Shown: positions 5,302 through 11,373 of the stretch, in pieces
Layout: every line of letters begins with the position of its first letter
How positions within the stretch are numbered: the first letter of the stretch is position 1
Origin: Lachnospira sp. UBA4285
GTDB lineage: Bacteria; Bacillota; Clostridia; Lachnospirales; Lachnospiraceae
Direction of reading: 5' to 3'
Length of the DNA stretch: 11,373 bases
Assembly: GCA_002394965.1 (NCBI GenBank)
Contig: DGVL01000031.1
Span: 1-11,373 of the forward strand
Notes under the pieces: generated by a model
Seen by the model: the letters and a program-made list of their open reading frames with translations, nothing else
What the model was told of the DNA's origin: nothing
Databases searched by the model: none
Made by a program: the position numbers and the translations under genes

Positions 5302-7749
5302 TCATCCCTGACCGGAAAGGTCTGTGAGGCATAGCGGGTGTTCCCGGTCAAAAAACTGAACGTACCCTTCAAGCGAAGCGGCCTTCTCCCGGAGGGCCGC
5401 GCAGCGGCTCCAGATGCAGATGGCAGCTTTGCCTTTTCCGTTTTTTGCCTCCTGCATCAGGTTCGCCCCGGCTGAATTTCCGTCAAGCCCGATGACGACG
5501 GACGGCCTGCGCTCAAAGATCTCGTAGTTGAAGCTCTTGTACAGGCCCATGCTCTCGCTCTCCGTTGAGACGCGGATGAATACGCCGGCGCTTTTCAGCT
5601 TCTTTTCCTGCGCCCGGGTGATGAGCGAGGGAACGAACGCGAAAATCCGGAAGTTCCGCGTATTGTGCTCGATCAGGTACTTCTCATATCCGTTCACCCT
5701 GTCGCCCACCGCGAAGAACACCTCATCCGGATTCAGCTGCGCAAGGAGCCGGTCGATGAACGCGGTCCCCTCCCGTGTCATGTGCGTTGTGCGCTTCTCG
5801 GTGTTGAAACTGCCGCCCATGAGAACGACCGGCGTCCGGTCCCACGGGAGCTCGCGGATCTGCTCTCTGAGCTCTGTCGTCGCATCGAGCCGGTGATTTC
5901 GCTTCAGTGTCACTCCTCCCGACTCCTCCGCTTTCTCCATGCGCGCAAGGAATACCTCTTCCATGTCGCGCCCGCTGAGCATCTCCTCGAATTTCCGCTT
6001 CTTCGCGGAGTACGCCTCGCGGCTCTCTCGGATCACCTTCGTCTCCGCTTCCTTCATCTGCCGCTCTTCGGCATGAGTCAGGCCGAGAAGCTTCTCCAGC
6101 GCCAGTTGTTCGTCGATCGGATTCGTCCCGTACAGCGCCGCACCATCCGTTCCCTGCACACACGCGATTCCCTCGCGCAGATACTGCCGCAGCGGGTGAT
6201 TGTCCAGTGAATTCAGATTGTTCAGCCGCACATTGGACGAGAGCTGGAATTCCAGGACGATGCCGTAGCGCTTCAGCTGGTCAAGGACTTCCCGGCCCTT
6301 CCCGGACTTCAGGCTGTGCATGTACAGTCCGTGCCCCAGCCGCATGATTGGCATCTTCTGTCCCGGCGCCAGATTGTCCCGCACGCAGGCGATACTGTGC
6401 GCAATGTTCTCCTTCTGCGAGTCATTCTCTCCCGCGTGCACCCGGATGACCCACGTCGGGTCCCTGGCCGCGATCTTCACAATCTCTCTGAACACCGGCT
6501 TGAGCGTGATGATGTCATTGATCTCCTCGCCGACGAAATCGCAGCCGGCTACATACGGATCCGGTGCCACGGCAGAAAGCGCGATCAGATTGCGCGTCAG
6601 ATAGTCCTCCGGCGTCACCCGGTCCTTCACGATCGTGAGCGGAATCCTGCGCAGCGCCGCAAGAAAGCGGATCATCACACCCGTATCCCGGTATATCTTC
6701 GGCATCACTTCGTGAACCTGCTTGAGCATCTCAATGGACTCATACTTTTTCACGAGCGTCGTGTCGCTGATCTCCGCGTACTGAATGCCATGCCGCCGGT
6801 AACTCCTGGCGATCCACAGCAGATCGTCCTGAAACACCGTGTTGTGGCAGTAGTCCGGATTCTCCGCATCCACCAGCATCTGCCGCAGGAATTCCCGCAC
6901 ATCCGCGTCGGGAACGGATCCGGTGTTGTTCAGCCGGATCTTCTCCTCACTCTCCTGTCCCTTCGTGAATACATAGCGGTAGAGATACACCTTCTCGAGG
7001 TTGGTGAAGACCGCCTGCCCGTCCTTCAAGATCGCCAGTGACGTGCGGATCTTCACAATGTTATCCGCCGCATTGTCGAGATTGTTCAGTATCAGATCCG
7101 CAAAGTTGATGAATGTGTTGTCATTGATCTTGCGGTCCAGATATTTCCCGGTGAGTCCTGAACTGACGAATTGCTTCGCCACTTTTTCCCTGCCGGACGC
7201 AAGGCGGCTCTCCTGCGCTTCCGTGAGCGCCAGGTTCAGCTTGCGCACATAGTAGAGCGGATAGCGGATCTGATGACGGATGCCCAGCGCGATCAGAATG
7301 TCCGGTGAAAGGTTTCCGTTCATGTGCGTGTGGAGATCACTCCGGAACTTGCAGTCTTTCGGGATATACGTCTTAAAAATCGTCTTGCCGACGTCAAGCC
7401 GGTAATCCCGCGTCTGACTCATAAGCGTCTTGGCGATGGCAGGAATCGCAGCCTTCATCTCCACGCGCCCGTCCGGATAGATGTTCGCCACCTTCGTGCC
7501 GCCCATCCGGAACACATACACCTCTTCGTTGTTGCCGTCGATATAGCACGGAACCTCGCCGCGGATGACCAGCAGTCCCCGGTCATTCTCTGAGAGCGGC
7601 AGACCGCAGAGCCGGGCCAGATTGCGGATCAGGTTCCCGCTGTTGTGATTCGGCGTCGCAAGCTCATAGTACAGCGCGCCAAGATCCCGGTAGAGACTTA
7701 CGATGATGTCCTTTTCGTTGTCCAGAAAAAAGCAGGTGAAATATGTCAT
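5302..7749 (-). CDS. Large adenosine-deaminase-like protein with C-terminal SLOG/DUF2493-like domain
   Basis: This 815 aa protein is over twice the length of ordinary adenosine deaminase (about 330-350 aa). Residues 1-130 are an N-terminal region I do not recognise. The deaminase core spans about 135-560. It has the zinc pair His140/His142 in LHTHMNG, YAEIS, GCDFVGEE, the His438/Glu441 block HAGE, His473 in RLGHG, LSSNVRLNNL, and Asp535 in GTDG. These cover the zinc ligands and the general acid. Two substrate-contact positions differ: the usual HLDG is HMNG and the usual TDD is TDG. A charged linker (about 560-635) leads to a Rossmann-like domain (about 640-800) with VVLMGGSFN near its start and VVIGLDGNSAGANLMQEAK near its end, resembling SLOG/DUF2493 proteins. 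The ATG at 7747-7749 has an AAGGAA site 5 nt upstream; a GTG at 7794 lies inside the gpmI terminator loop and is rejected. Related function could be nucleoside salvage, nucleotide signalling or defence; the substrate is unknown. Confidence 0.85.
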   Translation of the reverse strand: MTYFTCFFLDNEKDIIVSLYRDLGALYYELATPNHNSGNLIRNLARLCGLPLSENDRGLLVIRGEVPCYIDGNNEEVYVFRMGGTKVANIYPDGRVEMKAAIPAIAKTLMSQTRDYRLDVGKTIFKTYIPKDCKFRSDLHTHMNGNLSPDILIALGIRHQIRYPLYYVRKLNLALTEAQESRLASGREKVAKQFVSSGLTGKYLDRKINDNTFINFADLILNNLDNAADNIVKIRTSLAILKDGQAVFTNLEKVYLYRYVFTKGQESEEKIRLNNTGSVPDADVREFLRQMLVDAENPDYCHNTVFQDDLLWIARSYRRHGIQYAEISDTTLVKKYESIEMLKQVHEVMPKIYRDTGVMIRFLAALRRIPLTIVKDRVTPEDYLTRNLIALSAVAPDPYVAGCDFVGEEINDIITLKPVFREIVKIAARDPTWVIRVHAGENDSQKENIAHSIACVRDNLAPGQKMPIMRLGHGLYMHSLKSGKGREVLDQLKRYGIVLEFQLSSNVRLNNLNSLDNHPLRQYLREGIACVQGTDGAALYGTNPIDEQLALEKLLGLTHAEERQMKEAETKVIRESREAYSAKKRKFEEMLSGRDMEEVFLARMEKAEESGGVTLKRNHRLDATTELREQIRELPWDRTPVVLMGGSFNTEKRTTHMTREGTAFIDRLLAQLNPDEVFFAVGDRVNGYEKYLIEHNTRNFRIFAFVPSLITRAQEKKLKSAGVFIRVSTESESMGLYKSFNYEIFERRPSVVIGLDGNSAGANLMQEAKNGKGKAAICIWSRCAALREKAASLEGYVQFFDREHPLCLTDLSGQG

Positions 7750-7772
7750 ACATTTCCTTACATATAATATGC

Positions 7773-7806
7773 AAAAACCCTCCCGGAAAACCACGCTTCC
7801 GGGAGG
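7773..7806 (-). terminator. Intrinsic terminator of gpmI
   Basis: On the minus strand CCTCCCGGAA (7797-7806) pairs perfectly with TTCCGGGAGG (7779-7788) around an 8 nt loop, followed by GTTTTTGC (five T at 7773-7777). It lies 49 bp after the gpmI stop and ends only about 24 bp before the start of the deaminase-SLOG gene. That gene must therefore rely on read-through or on a promoter I cannot see clearly. Confidence 0.88.
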
Positions 7807-7855
7807 AATCTGATTCGTCTTGATCTGCCTTTCTTTCCGTCAGACAGAGTATCCG

Positions 7856-9424
7856 TCACTTTATGATCGGCTCAAGCCACTGCTCCGGCCAGTCGGTGAA
7901 TCCGAGGATCTTGCAGACGGTCGCCGCCACATTGGCCAGACCGAAGTCGCCATCCTTGATCTCGGTGCCTTCCGGCCCGTTGTACACCGCGAACGGAACA
8001 CGTGCCAGCGAGTGGGACGTCTTCGGCTTGCCCTTCTTGTCAAGCATCTCGTCGGAGTTTCCGTGATCCGCCATGACAAGCAGCGTGTAGCCGTACTTCA
8101 TGCACGCGTCCATGATGCGGCGCAGGTTCAGGTCAACCGACTCCACGCCGATGATCGTCGCCTCGTAGTTGCCGGTGTGGCCGACCATATCGCCGTTCGG
8201 ATAGTTGCAGCGCAGGAACTGGTACTTTCCGGACGCAATCGCCGCCTCCATCTTCTCGGTGACTTCCGTCGCCTTCATCCACGGCTTCTGGTCAAACGGA
8301 ATGATGTCGGACGGAACCTCTTCCCAGTCCTCAAGTTCCTCCGAGAACTTGTTGGAGCGGTTGCCGTTCCAGAAATACGTCATATGGCCGAACTTCTGGG
8401 TCTCGGAGCACGCATAGCTCTTTACGCCCTTCTTGACCAGGTACTCGGACATCGTGTGCTCGATGTGCGGCGGCGCAACCAGAAAATGCTCCGGGAGCTT
8501 CAGATCGCCGTCATACTGCAGCATTCCGCAGTAATAAACCTTCGGCTTCTTGGGCATCGGGAATGCGTCAAAGCCCTTGTTCATGTAATCGAACGCCTTG
8601 GAGATCTCAACCGCGCGGTCGCCGCGGAAGTTAAAGAACACGACGCTGTCGCCGTCATCAACCGGGCCGACCGGCTTTCCGTCCCTGGCGATGACAAATC
8701 CCGGAAGATACTGATCTGTGTATCCGCCTTCCTTGCGGTATGTCTCGATCGCCTCCGTCGCGGAAGAAAACATCCGGCCGTCGCCCATCACATGGATGTG
8801 CCAGCCTCTCTCGACCATAGACCAGTCTGCCTCATAGCGGTCCATCGTGATCGTCATGCGGCCGCCGCCGGATGCGAGACACGCATGGAAATTGTCATCG
8901 TTAAGCTGCTCGAACACCTTCTCGATCTGGTCGATGTACGTGAGAGCCGAAGTCTCCGGAACATCGCGGCCGTCCAGCAGCGCATGGACTCTTGCCTCCC
9001 TGACGCCTTCCTTTTTCGCCTCGCCCAGCATCGCGATCAGATGATGAATGTTGGAGTGGACATTGCCGTCAGAGAGCAGGCCGATGAAGTGCATCTTGCC
9101 GTTATGATCCCGGCAGTAAGAAACCGCGTCTTTCCAGGTCTGGCTCTCGTAGATCTTCCCGGACTCAATGCTCTCGTTCACAAGCTTTGCGCCCTGCGAA
9201 TAAATCTGACCGCACCCGAGTGCGTTGTGCCCGACCTCGGAGTTGCCCATGTCCTTGTCACTTGGCAGACCGACCGCCGTGCCGCTTGCCTTGATCGTGG
9301 TGTGCGGCCACTTCGTCATCAGCTCGTCAATCTGCGGCTTATAGGAATGCATGACTGCATTGCCGTTGTCCTTGTCGGTCCAGCCGACACCGTCCATAAC
9401 TACAAGTACTACAGGTTTTCCCAT
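7856..9424 (-). CDS. gpmI: 2,3-bisphosphoglycerate-independent phosphoglycerate mutase
   Basis: This glycolytic/gluconeogenic enzyme interconverts 3- and 2-phosphoglycerate without a bisphosphoglycerate cofactor, using two Mn2+ ions and a phosphoserine intermediate. At 522 aa it is close to the usual 510. Asp11 (VMDGVGW) and Ser62 in GNSEVGHN, the phosphorylated serine, are present. So are Asp412/His416 (GDMVGH), Asp453/His454 (MADHG) and His471 (TSHS). All match the Geobacillus enzyme ligands with a constant offset of 9 in the C-terminal half. His123 (NVHSN) and the GRDVPE and RGDRAVE phosphoglycerate-binding blocks are also there. An AAAGGAG site lies 9 nt before the ATG. It has its own promoter (9508-9536) and terminator (7773-7806), so it is a single-gene unit and not part of the common gap-pgk-tpi-gpmI-eno cluster. 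Confidence 0.98.
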   Translation of the reverse strand: MGKPVVLVVMDGVGWTDKDNGNAVMHSYKPQIDELMTKWPHTTIKASGTAVGLPSDKDMGNSEVGHNALGCGQIYSQGAKLVNESIESGKIYESQTWKDAVSYCRDHNGKMHFIGLLSDGNVHSNIHHLIAMLGEAKKEGVREARVHALLDGRDVPETSALTYIDQIEKVFEQLNDDNFHACLASGGGRMTITMDRYEADWSMVERGWHIHVMGDGRMFSSATEAIETYRKEGGYTDQYLPGFVIARDGKPVGPVDDGDSVVFFNFRGDRAVEISKAFDYMNKGFDAFPMPKKPKVYYCGMLQYDGDLKLPEHFLVAPPHIEHTMSEYLVKKGVKSYACSETQKFGHMTYFWNGNRSNKFSEELEDWEEVPSDIIPFDQKPWMKATEVTEKMEAAIASGKYQFLRCNYPNGDMVGHTGNYEATIIGVESVDLNLRRIMDACMKYGYTLLVMADHGNSDEMLDKKGKPKTSHSLARVPFAVYNGPEGTEIKDGDFGLANVAATVCKILGFTDWPEQWLEPIIK

Positions 9425-9507
9425 GTCAGAACGCTCCTTTTAAACGTAAGATGTGCCCGGCGGACAGATGCAGCAGCGTCATGCGCCCCGCCCGGGGTAC
9501 TGTAATC

Positions 9508-9536
9508 ATAATAAGTATTTTCGGAGCGCTTGGCAA
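9508..9536 (-). promoter_or_regulatory. Sigma-A-type promoter of gpmI
   Basis: On the minus strand a -35 box TTGCCA (9531-9536) and a -10 box TATTAT (9508-9513) are separated by 17 bp. The expected start is near 9501, leaving a leader of about 75 nt. The leader contains a CCCCGGGCGGGG palindrome-like stretch (about 9486-9497) of unknown role. Confidence 0.72.
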
Positions 9537-9557
9537 CCTAAAAAGCGGATTCTCCCG

Positions 9558-9587
9558 TTTACATTTGCCGGGAGGTATGCCTATAAT
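9558..9587 (+). promoter_or_regulatory. Sigma-A-type promoter of the AbgB-like gene
   Basis: A -35 box TTTACA (9558-9563) and a consensus -10 box TATAAT (9582-9587) are separated by 18 bp. The expected start is near 9594, only about 30 nt before the start codon. The promoter is divergent from that of gpmI, and the two -35 boxes are about 21 bp apart, so a bound regulator could affect both. Confidence 0.72.
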
Positions 9588-9625
9588 TCAGGATATTAAA
9601 GCGAAAAAGCAGAACAGGAGGACAC

Positions 9626-10996
9626 GTGTTGGATAAGAAACGTCTGTATGAACTGATCGATGCCAGAAACAGAGAATTTGAAGCGATCAGCGATTTTGTC
9701 TGGGAGCACCCGGAGACCTGTTTCATGGAAAAGGAGTCGACCCAATGCCAGCTTGAGCAAATGAAGCAGGAAGGTTTCAAGATCACGACGCCGGTTGCCG
9801 GAATGGACACGGCTTTCATCGCCGAGTTCGGATCCGGGCGCCCCATCATCGGGATACTCGGCGAAAACGACGCACTCCCGGGGCAGAGTCAGGAAGCGGA
9901 CGCCGTCTGCCAGAAGGCGATCACGCCCGGCGGGAACGGACATGCGTGCGGCCACAACCTGCTCGGGACCGGAGCTATGCAGGCTGCCTGCGGCCTGAAG
10001 GCCTTCATGCAGGAAAAAGGCATCAGCGGCACGATCCGCTATATCCTCACACCGGCCGAGGAGGGCGGCGGCGGCAAATGCTTCATGGCCAGAGCGCATG
10101 TCTTTGACGATCTGGACGCGATTCTGGCGTGGCACCCGAATTCCAGCAACTGCATCGGGAACCGCTCCAAAGCCTGTGTGACATTTAACATCTCGTATCA
10201 CGGAAAAGCGGCGCACGCCTCCGCTGCGCCCTGGGACGGCATCGGCGCCCTTGACGCGGCAGAACTGGCCAACACGGGGCTTCAGTATCTGCGCGCCCAC
10301 GTGACTCCGGACGTCCGTCTGAACAGCGCGTATGTGGATGCCGGCGGCCAGGCTCCCAACGTCATTCAGTCTCACACCAAGGTCACCTACTGCCTGCGCG
10401 CCGACAGGCAGAGTACCGTCGAGGAACTCTACCGGAAGGTGCTTGACATCGCCAGAGGTGCCTGCCTCATGACCGGCGCAACGATGGACAAACCGTTTAC
10501 ATTCAACAACTATCTCGACCAGGTTGACAACCCGACACTTGATCGCGTGATGCTTGCCAACATGCACGAGGTATATCCCCTCTCCTTCACCGACGAAGAA
10601 AAACGGTACGCCGCGCAGTTTGTTCCCTACGGCAGCACGCCGGACGCAAAGGAACCCATCGACACATCCGTCTGCGACGATCTTGACATCCCGGCAGCCG
10701 GGTCATCGGACGTGGGCGACGCAAGCTACTGTGCCCCGACGGTTCAGGCATTTCTCGTGACCGAAGCCGCCGGAACCGTGGCGCACAGCTGGTGCCGGAC
10801 CGCGCAGGGCAAGTCCTCCGTCGCGAAAAAGGGCATGCACGCCGCCGCGAAGGTCCTGGCCGGCACAGCACTCGACCTGCTTCTTGACCCCCAGCTGATT
10901 AAAAAGGCCAGAGCTGACTATGAGAAGAATATGGAAGGCAGAACCTACTCCACGCTTCTCCCGGACTCCCTCAAGCCCGGTGACCACAAGTACTGA
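9626..10996 (+). CDS. M20 family amidohydrolase, AbgB-like (aminobenzoyl-glutamate utilization protein B type)
   Basis: This is a cytoplasmic metal-dependent amidase of peptidase family M20D, 456 aa, near the length of E. coli AbgB (about 480). Metal and catalytic residues are visible: GHACGHN (His106, Cys108, His110), AEEGGGG (Glu145/146), AWHPN (His170) and AHSW (His387). The dimerisation (lid) domain carries GKAAHASAAPWDGIGALDAAEL, and SSDVGDASYCAPTVQ is the AbgB-type C-terminal block. AbgB with AbgA forms p-aminobenzoyl-glutamate hydrolase. No AbgA or AbgT is seen here, so the substrate may be another N-acyl amino acid, folate fragment or peptide. The start is uncertain: AGGAGG at 9616-9621 lies 4 nt before the GTG at 9626 and 7 nt before a TTG at 9629, so the TTG has the better spacing; the products differ by one residue. 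The stop is followed by the repeat/T-box region, not by an immediate terminator. Confidence 0.9.
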   Translation: MLDKKRLYELIDARNREFEAISDFVWEHPETCFMEKESTQCQLEQMKQEGFKITTPVAGMDTAFIAEFGSGRPIIGILGENDALPGQSQEADAVCQKAITPGGNGHACGHNLLGTGAMQAACGLKAFMQEKGISGTIRYILTPAEEGGGGKCFMARAHVFDDLDAILAWHPNSSNCIGNRSKACVTFNISYHGKAAHASAAPWDGIGALDAAELANTGLQYLRAHVTPDVRLNSAYVDAGGQAPNVIQSHTKVTYCLRADRQSTVEELYRKVLDIARGACLMTGATMDKPFTFNNYLDQVDNPTLDRVMLANMHEVYPLSFTDEEKRYAAQFVPYGSTPDAKEPIDTSVCDDLDIPAAGSSDVGDASYCAPTVQAFLVTEAAGTVAHSWCRTAQGKSSVAKKGMHAAAKVLAGTALDLLLDPQLIKKARADYEKNMEGRTYSTLLPDSLKPGDHKY

Positions 10997-11041
10997 TCCC
11001 GGAAATAAACGCCCGCATCCGCCTTTACCGCTGCCGTGAAG

Positions 11042-11176
11042 AGTCAGTGGACTTGATCTATGGATTCAAGGCAGAGTAGGTGACTTGAGAAAACCGGATC
11101 CAAGGCGGGTGGTGAACTTGAGGGCCTCGGATCCATGGCAAAGTAGTGGACTTGAGAACCCCGGATTCAAGGCGGG
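11042..11176 (+). repeat. Four imperfect ~33 nt tandem repeats in an RNA leader
   Basis: The core ACTTGA occurs at 11051, 11083, 11116 and 11150, at steps of 32, 33 and 34 nt. Each copy reads roughly GTRGTGRACTTGAG, then 4-6 variable bases, CGGATYCA, and an RGGC end. Copies 1 and 4 can fold as CTTGA/TCAAG hairpins and copy 2 as CTTG/CAAG; copy 3 has CATGG and pairs poorly. The array continues in register into the T-box-like sequence GGCGGGTAGTACCGCGG, which looks like a diverged fifth copy. Confidence 0.8.
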
Positions 11177-11245
11177 TAGTACCGCGGAACACTCCGGCAG
11201 TCAATTCGCCCCGGACAAAGATTTCATCTTTGTCCGGGACTTTTT
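11173..11245 (+). promoter_or_regulatory. T-box-like antiterminator and overlapping terminator
   Basis: The sequence CGGGTAGTACCGCGG closely follows the T-box consensus AGGGTGGNACCGCG. It folds as a T-box antiterminator should: CGGG (11173-11176) with CCCG (11210-11213), a 7 nt bulge UAGUACC (11177-11183), then GCGGA (11184-11188) with UUCGC (11205-11209). The 3' arm overlaps the 5' arm of the terminator, so the two folds exclude each other. In known T-boxes, uncharged tRNA pairing to the UGGN bulge stabilises antitermination of amino-acid genes. Here the bulge is UAGU, weakening that pairing, and no canonical Stem I (AGUA/GA motif, specifier loop, distal AGAGAG/GGUUGCUG) was found. It may be a variant, a partner of the repeats, or a decayed T-box. 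Confidence 0.5.
11210..11245 (+). terminator. Intrinsic terminator before the gene at 11333
   Basis: CCCGGACAAAGAT (11210-11222) and its perfect complement ATCTTTGTCCGGG (11226-11238) form a 13 bp stem with a 3 nt loop, followed by AC and five T (11241-11245). It could terminate the AbgB-like transcript. Its overlap with the T-box-like fold and its position 88 bp before a start codon fit a regulated leader terminator. Confidence 0.92.
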
Positions 11246-11332
11246 AGTATCCCGGATCTCCTGTCCTCCGGAAAATGTGGGGCAAATGTCAGATATACAA
11301 TTTTGGATTGCGTGCCCGGAGGTGCAACGAAA

Positions 11333-11373
11333 ATGAAAAATATCAGGATTCCCGTTGCACATAACCCGAATCC
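11333..11373 (+). CDS. Start of a gene of unknown function (partial, first 13 codons)
   Basis: An ATG at 11333-11335 is preceded by a strong GGAGGTG site with 8 nt spacing and opens MKNIRIPVAHNPN before the window ends. The product cannot be identified from so few residues. Its place behind the repeat/T-box/terminator leader suggests a gene controlled by transcription attenuation, possibly linked to amino acid supply (synthesis, uptake or tRNA charging); that is inference. Confidence 0.65.
   Translation, partial: MKNIRIPVAHNPN

Larger units (their letters stand above)
10997..11332 (+). other. Intergenic region with tandem repeats, T-box-like element and terminator
   Basis: This is 336 bp without a credible protein gene. 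It holds four ~33 nt repeats (11042-11176), a T-box-like antiterminator (11173-11213) and an intrinsic terminator (11210-11245). A short spacer then leads to the ribosome binding site of the gene at 11333. No convincing promoter was found: TATACAAT at 11294-11301 lacks a -35 box, and nothing clear lies between 10997 and 11042. Transcription may therefore come from the AbgB-like gene, or from a promoter inside its 3' end. Confidence 0.7.

Noticed and set aside
7820..9505. Plus-strand reading frame of 561 codons covering the gpmI region
   Set aside because: It lies exactly opposite gpmI, whose active-site residues are all present. The frame is rich in Arg, His, Val and Leu with no recognisable domain, as expected for the antisense of a codon-biased gene.
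9596..10567. Minus-strand reading frame of 323 codons opposite the AbgB-like gene
   Set aside because: It is the antisense shadow of a clearly coding M20 gene, with no ribosome binding site and no family motif.
11042..11176. CRISPR array
   Set aside because: The repeats are contiguous and imperfect at ~33 nt steps, with no unique spacers between conserved repeats and no cas genes.
11294..11301. TATACAAT as a -10 box for the gene at 11333
   Set aside because: No acceptable -35 box lies 16-18 bp upstream, so it is not called as a promoter.
11085..11336. Plus-strand reading frame of 83 codons across the repeat array
   Set aside because: It runs through the tandem repeats and the terminator stem, which are better explained as RNA structure, and the start has no ribosome binding site.

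Overview
The window looks like a chromosomal segment of a moderately GC-rich Gram-positive anaerobe, most likely a Clostridia/Lachnospiraceae-type Firmicute. The pointers are AGGAGG-type ribosome binding sites, sigma-A-like promoters with 17-18 bp spacers, many intrinsic terminators, a T-box-like leader, an independent phosphoglycerate mutase and an AbgB-type M20 peptidase. The taxonomy is an inference from style and cannot be fixed from these bases alone.

Layout, left to right. (1) Positions 1-2688 hold a minus-strand peptide ABC transporter operon, oppB-oppC-oppD. It reads out of the window to the left and oppD is cut by the edge. A strong promoter at 2660-2688 drives it, followed by a leader of about 200 nt that carries an intrinsic terminator-type hairpin before oppB, which suggests attenuation. 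(2) Positions 2870-5208 hold a second minus-strand group: a YhcH/YjgK/YiaL protein, a cyclase-family metal hydrolase, a ketopantoate-reductase-type (PanE/ApbA) oxidoreductase, and the first ~23 codons of a zinc-type alcohol dehydrogenase that is otherwise gone and runs into a terminator-like hairpin. (3) Positions 5302-7749 hold a large (815 aa) minus-strand protein with an adenosine-deaminase-like core and a C-terminal Rossmann-like domain resembling the SLOG/DUF2493 group. This is the most unusual protein here. (4) Positions 7773-9536 hold gpmI, transcribed alone on the minus strand from its own promoter to its own terminator. (5) Divergent from gpmI, 9558-10998 holds a promoter and an AbgB-like M20 amidohydrolase on the plus strand. 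(6) Positions 11042-11245 hold four imperfect ~33 nt tandem repeats that run in register into a T-box-like antiterminator and a perfect 13 bp terminator. They are followed by the first 13 codons of a new plus-strand gene at 11333.

How the genes may work together: the peptide transporter and the AbgB-like amidase fit uptake and cleavage of peptides or amide-linked amino acids. The YhcH/cyclase/PanE-like/(lost) dehydrogenase group looks like a small catabolic module of unknown substrate. gpmI is housekeeping glycolysis. The deaminase-SLOG fusion has no obvious metabolic partner in the window and could belong to nucleotide-based signalling or defence. The two most interesting regions are this fusion protein and the tandem-repeat/T-box leader at the right end.
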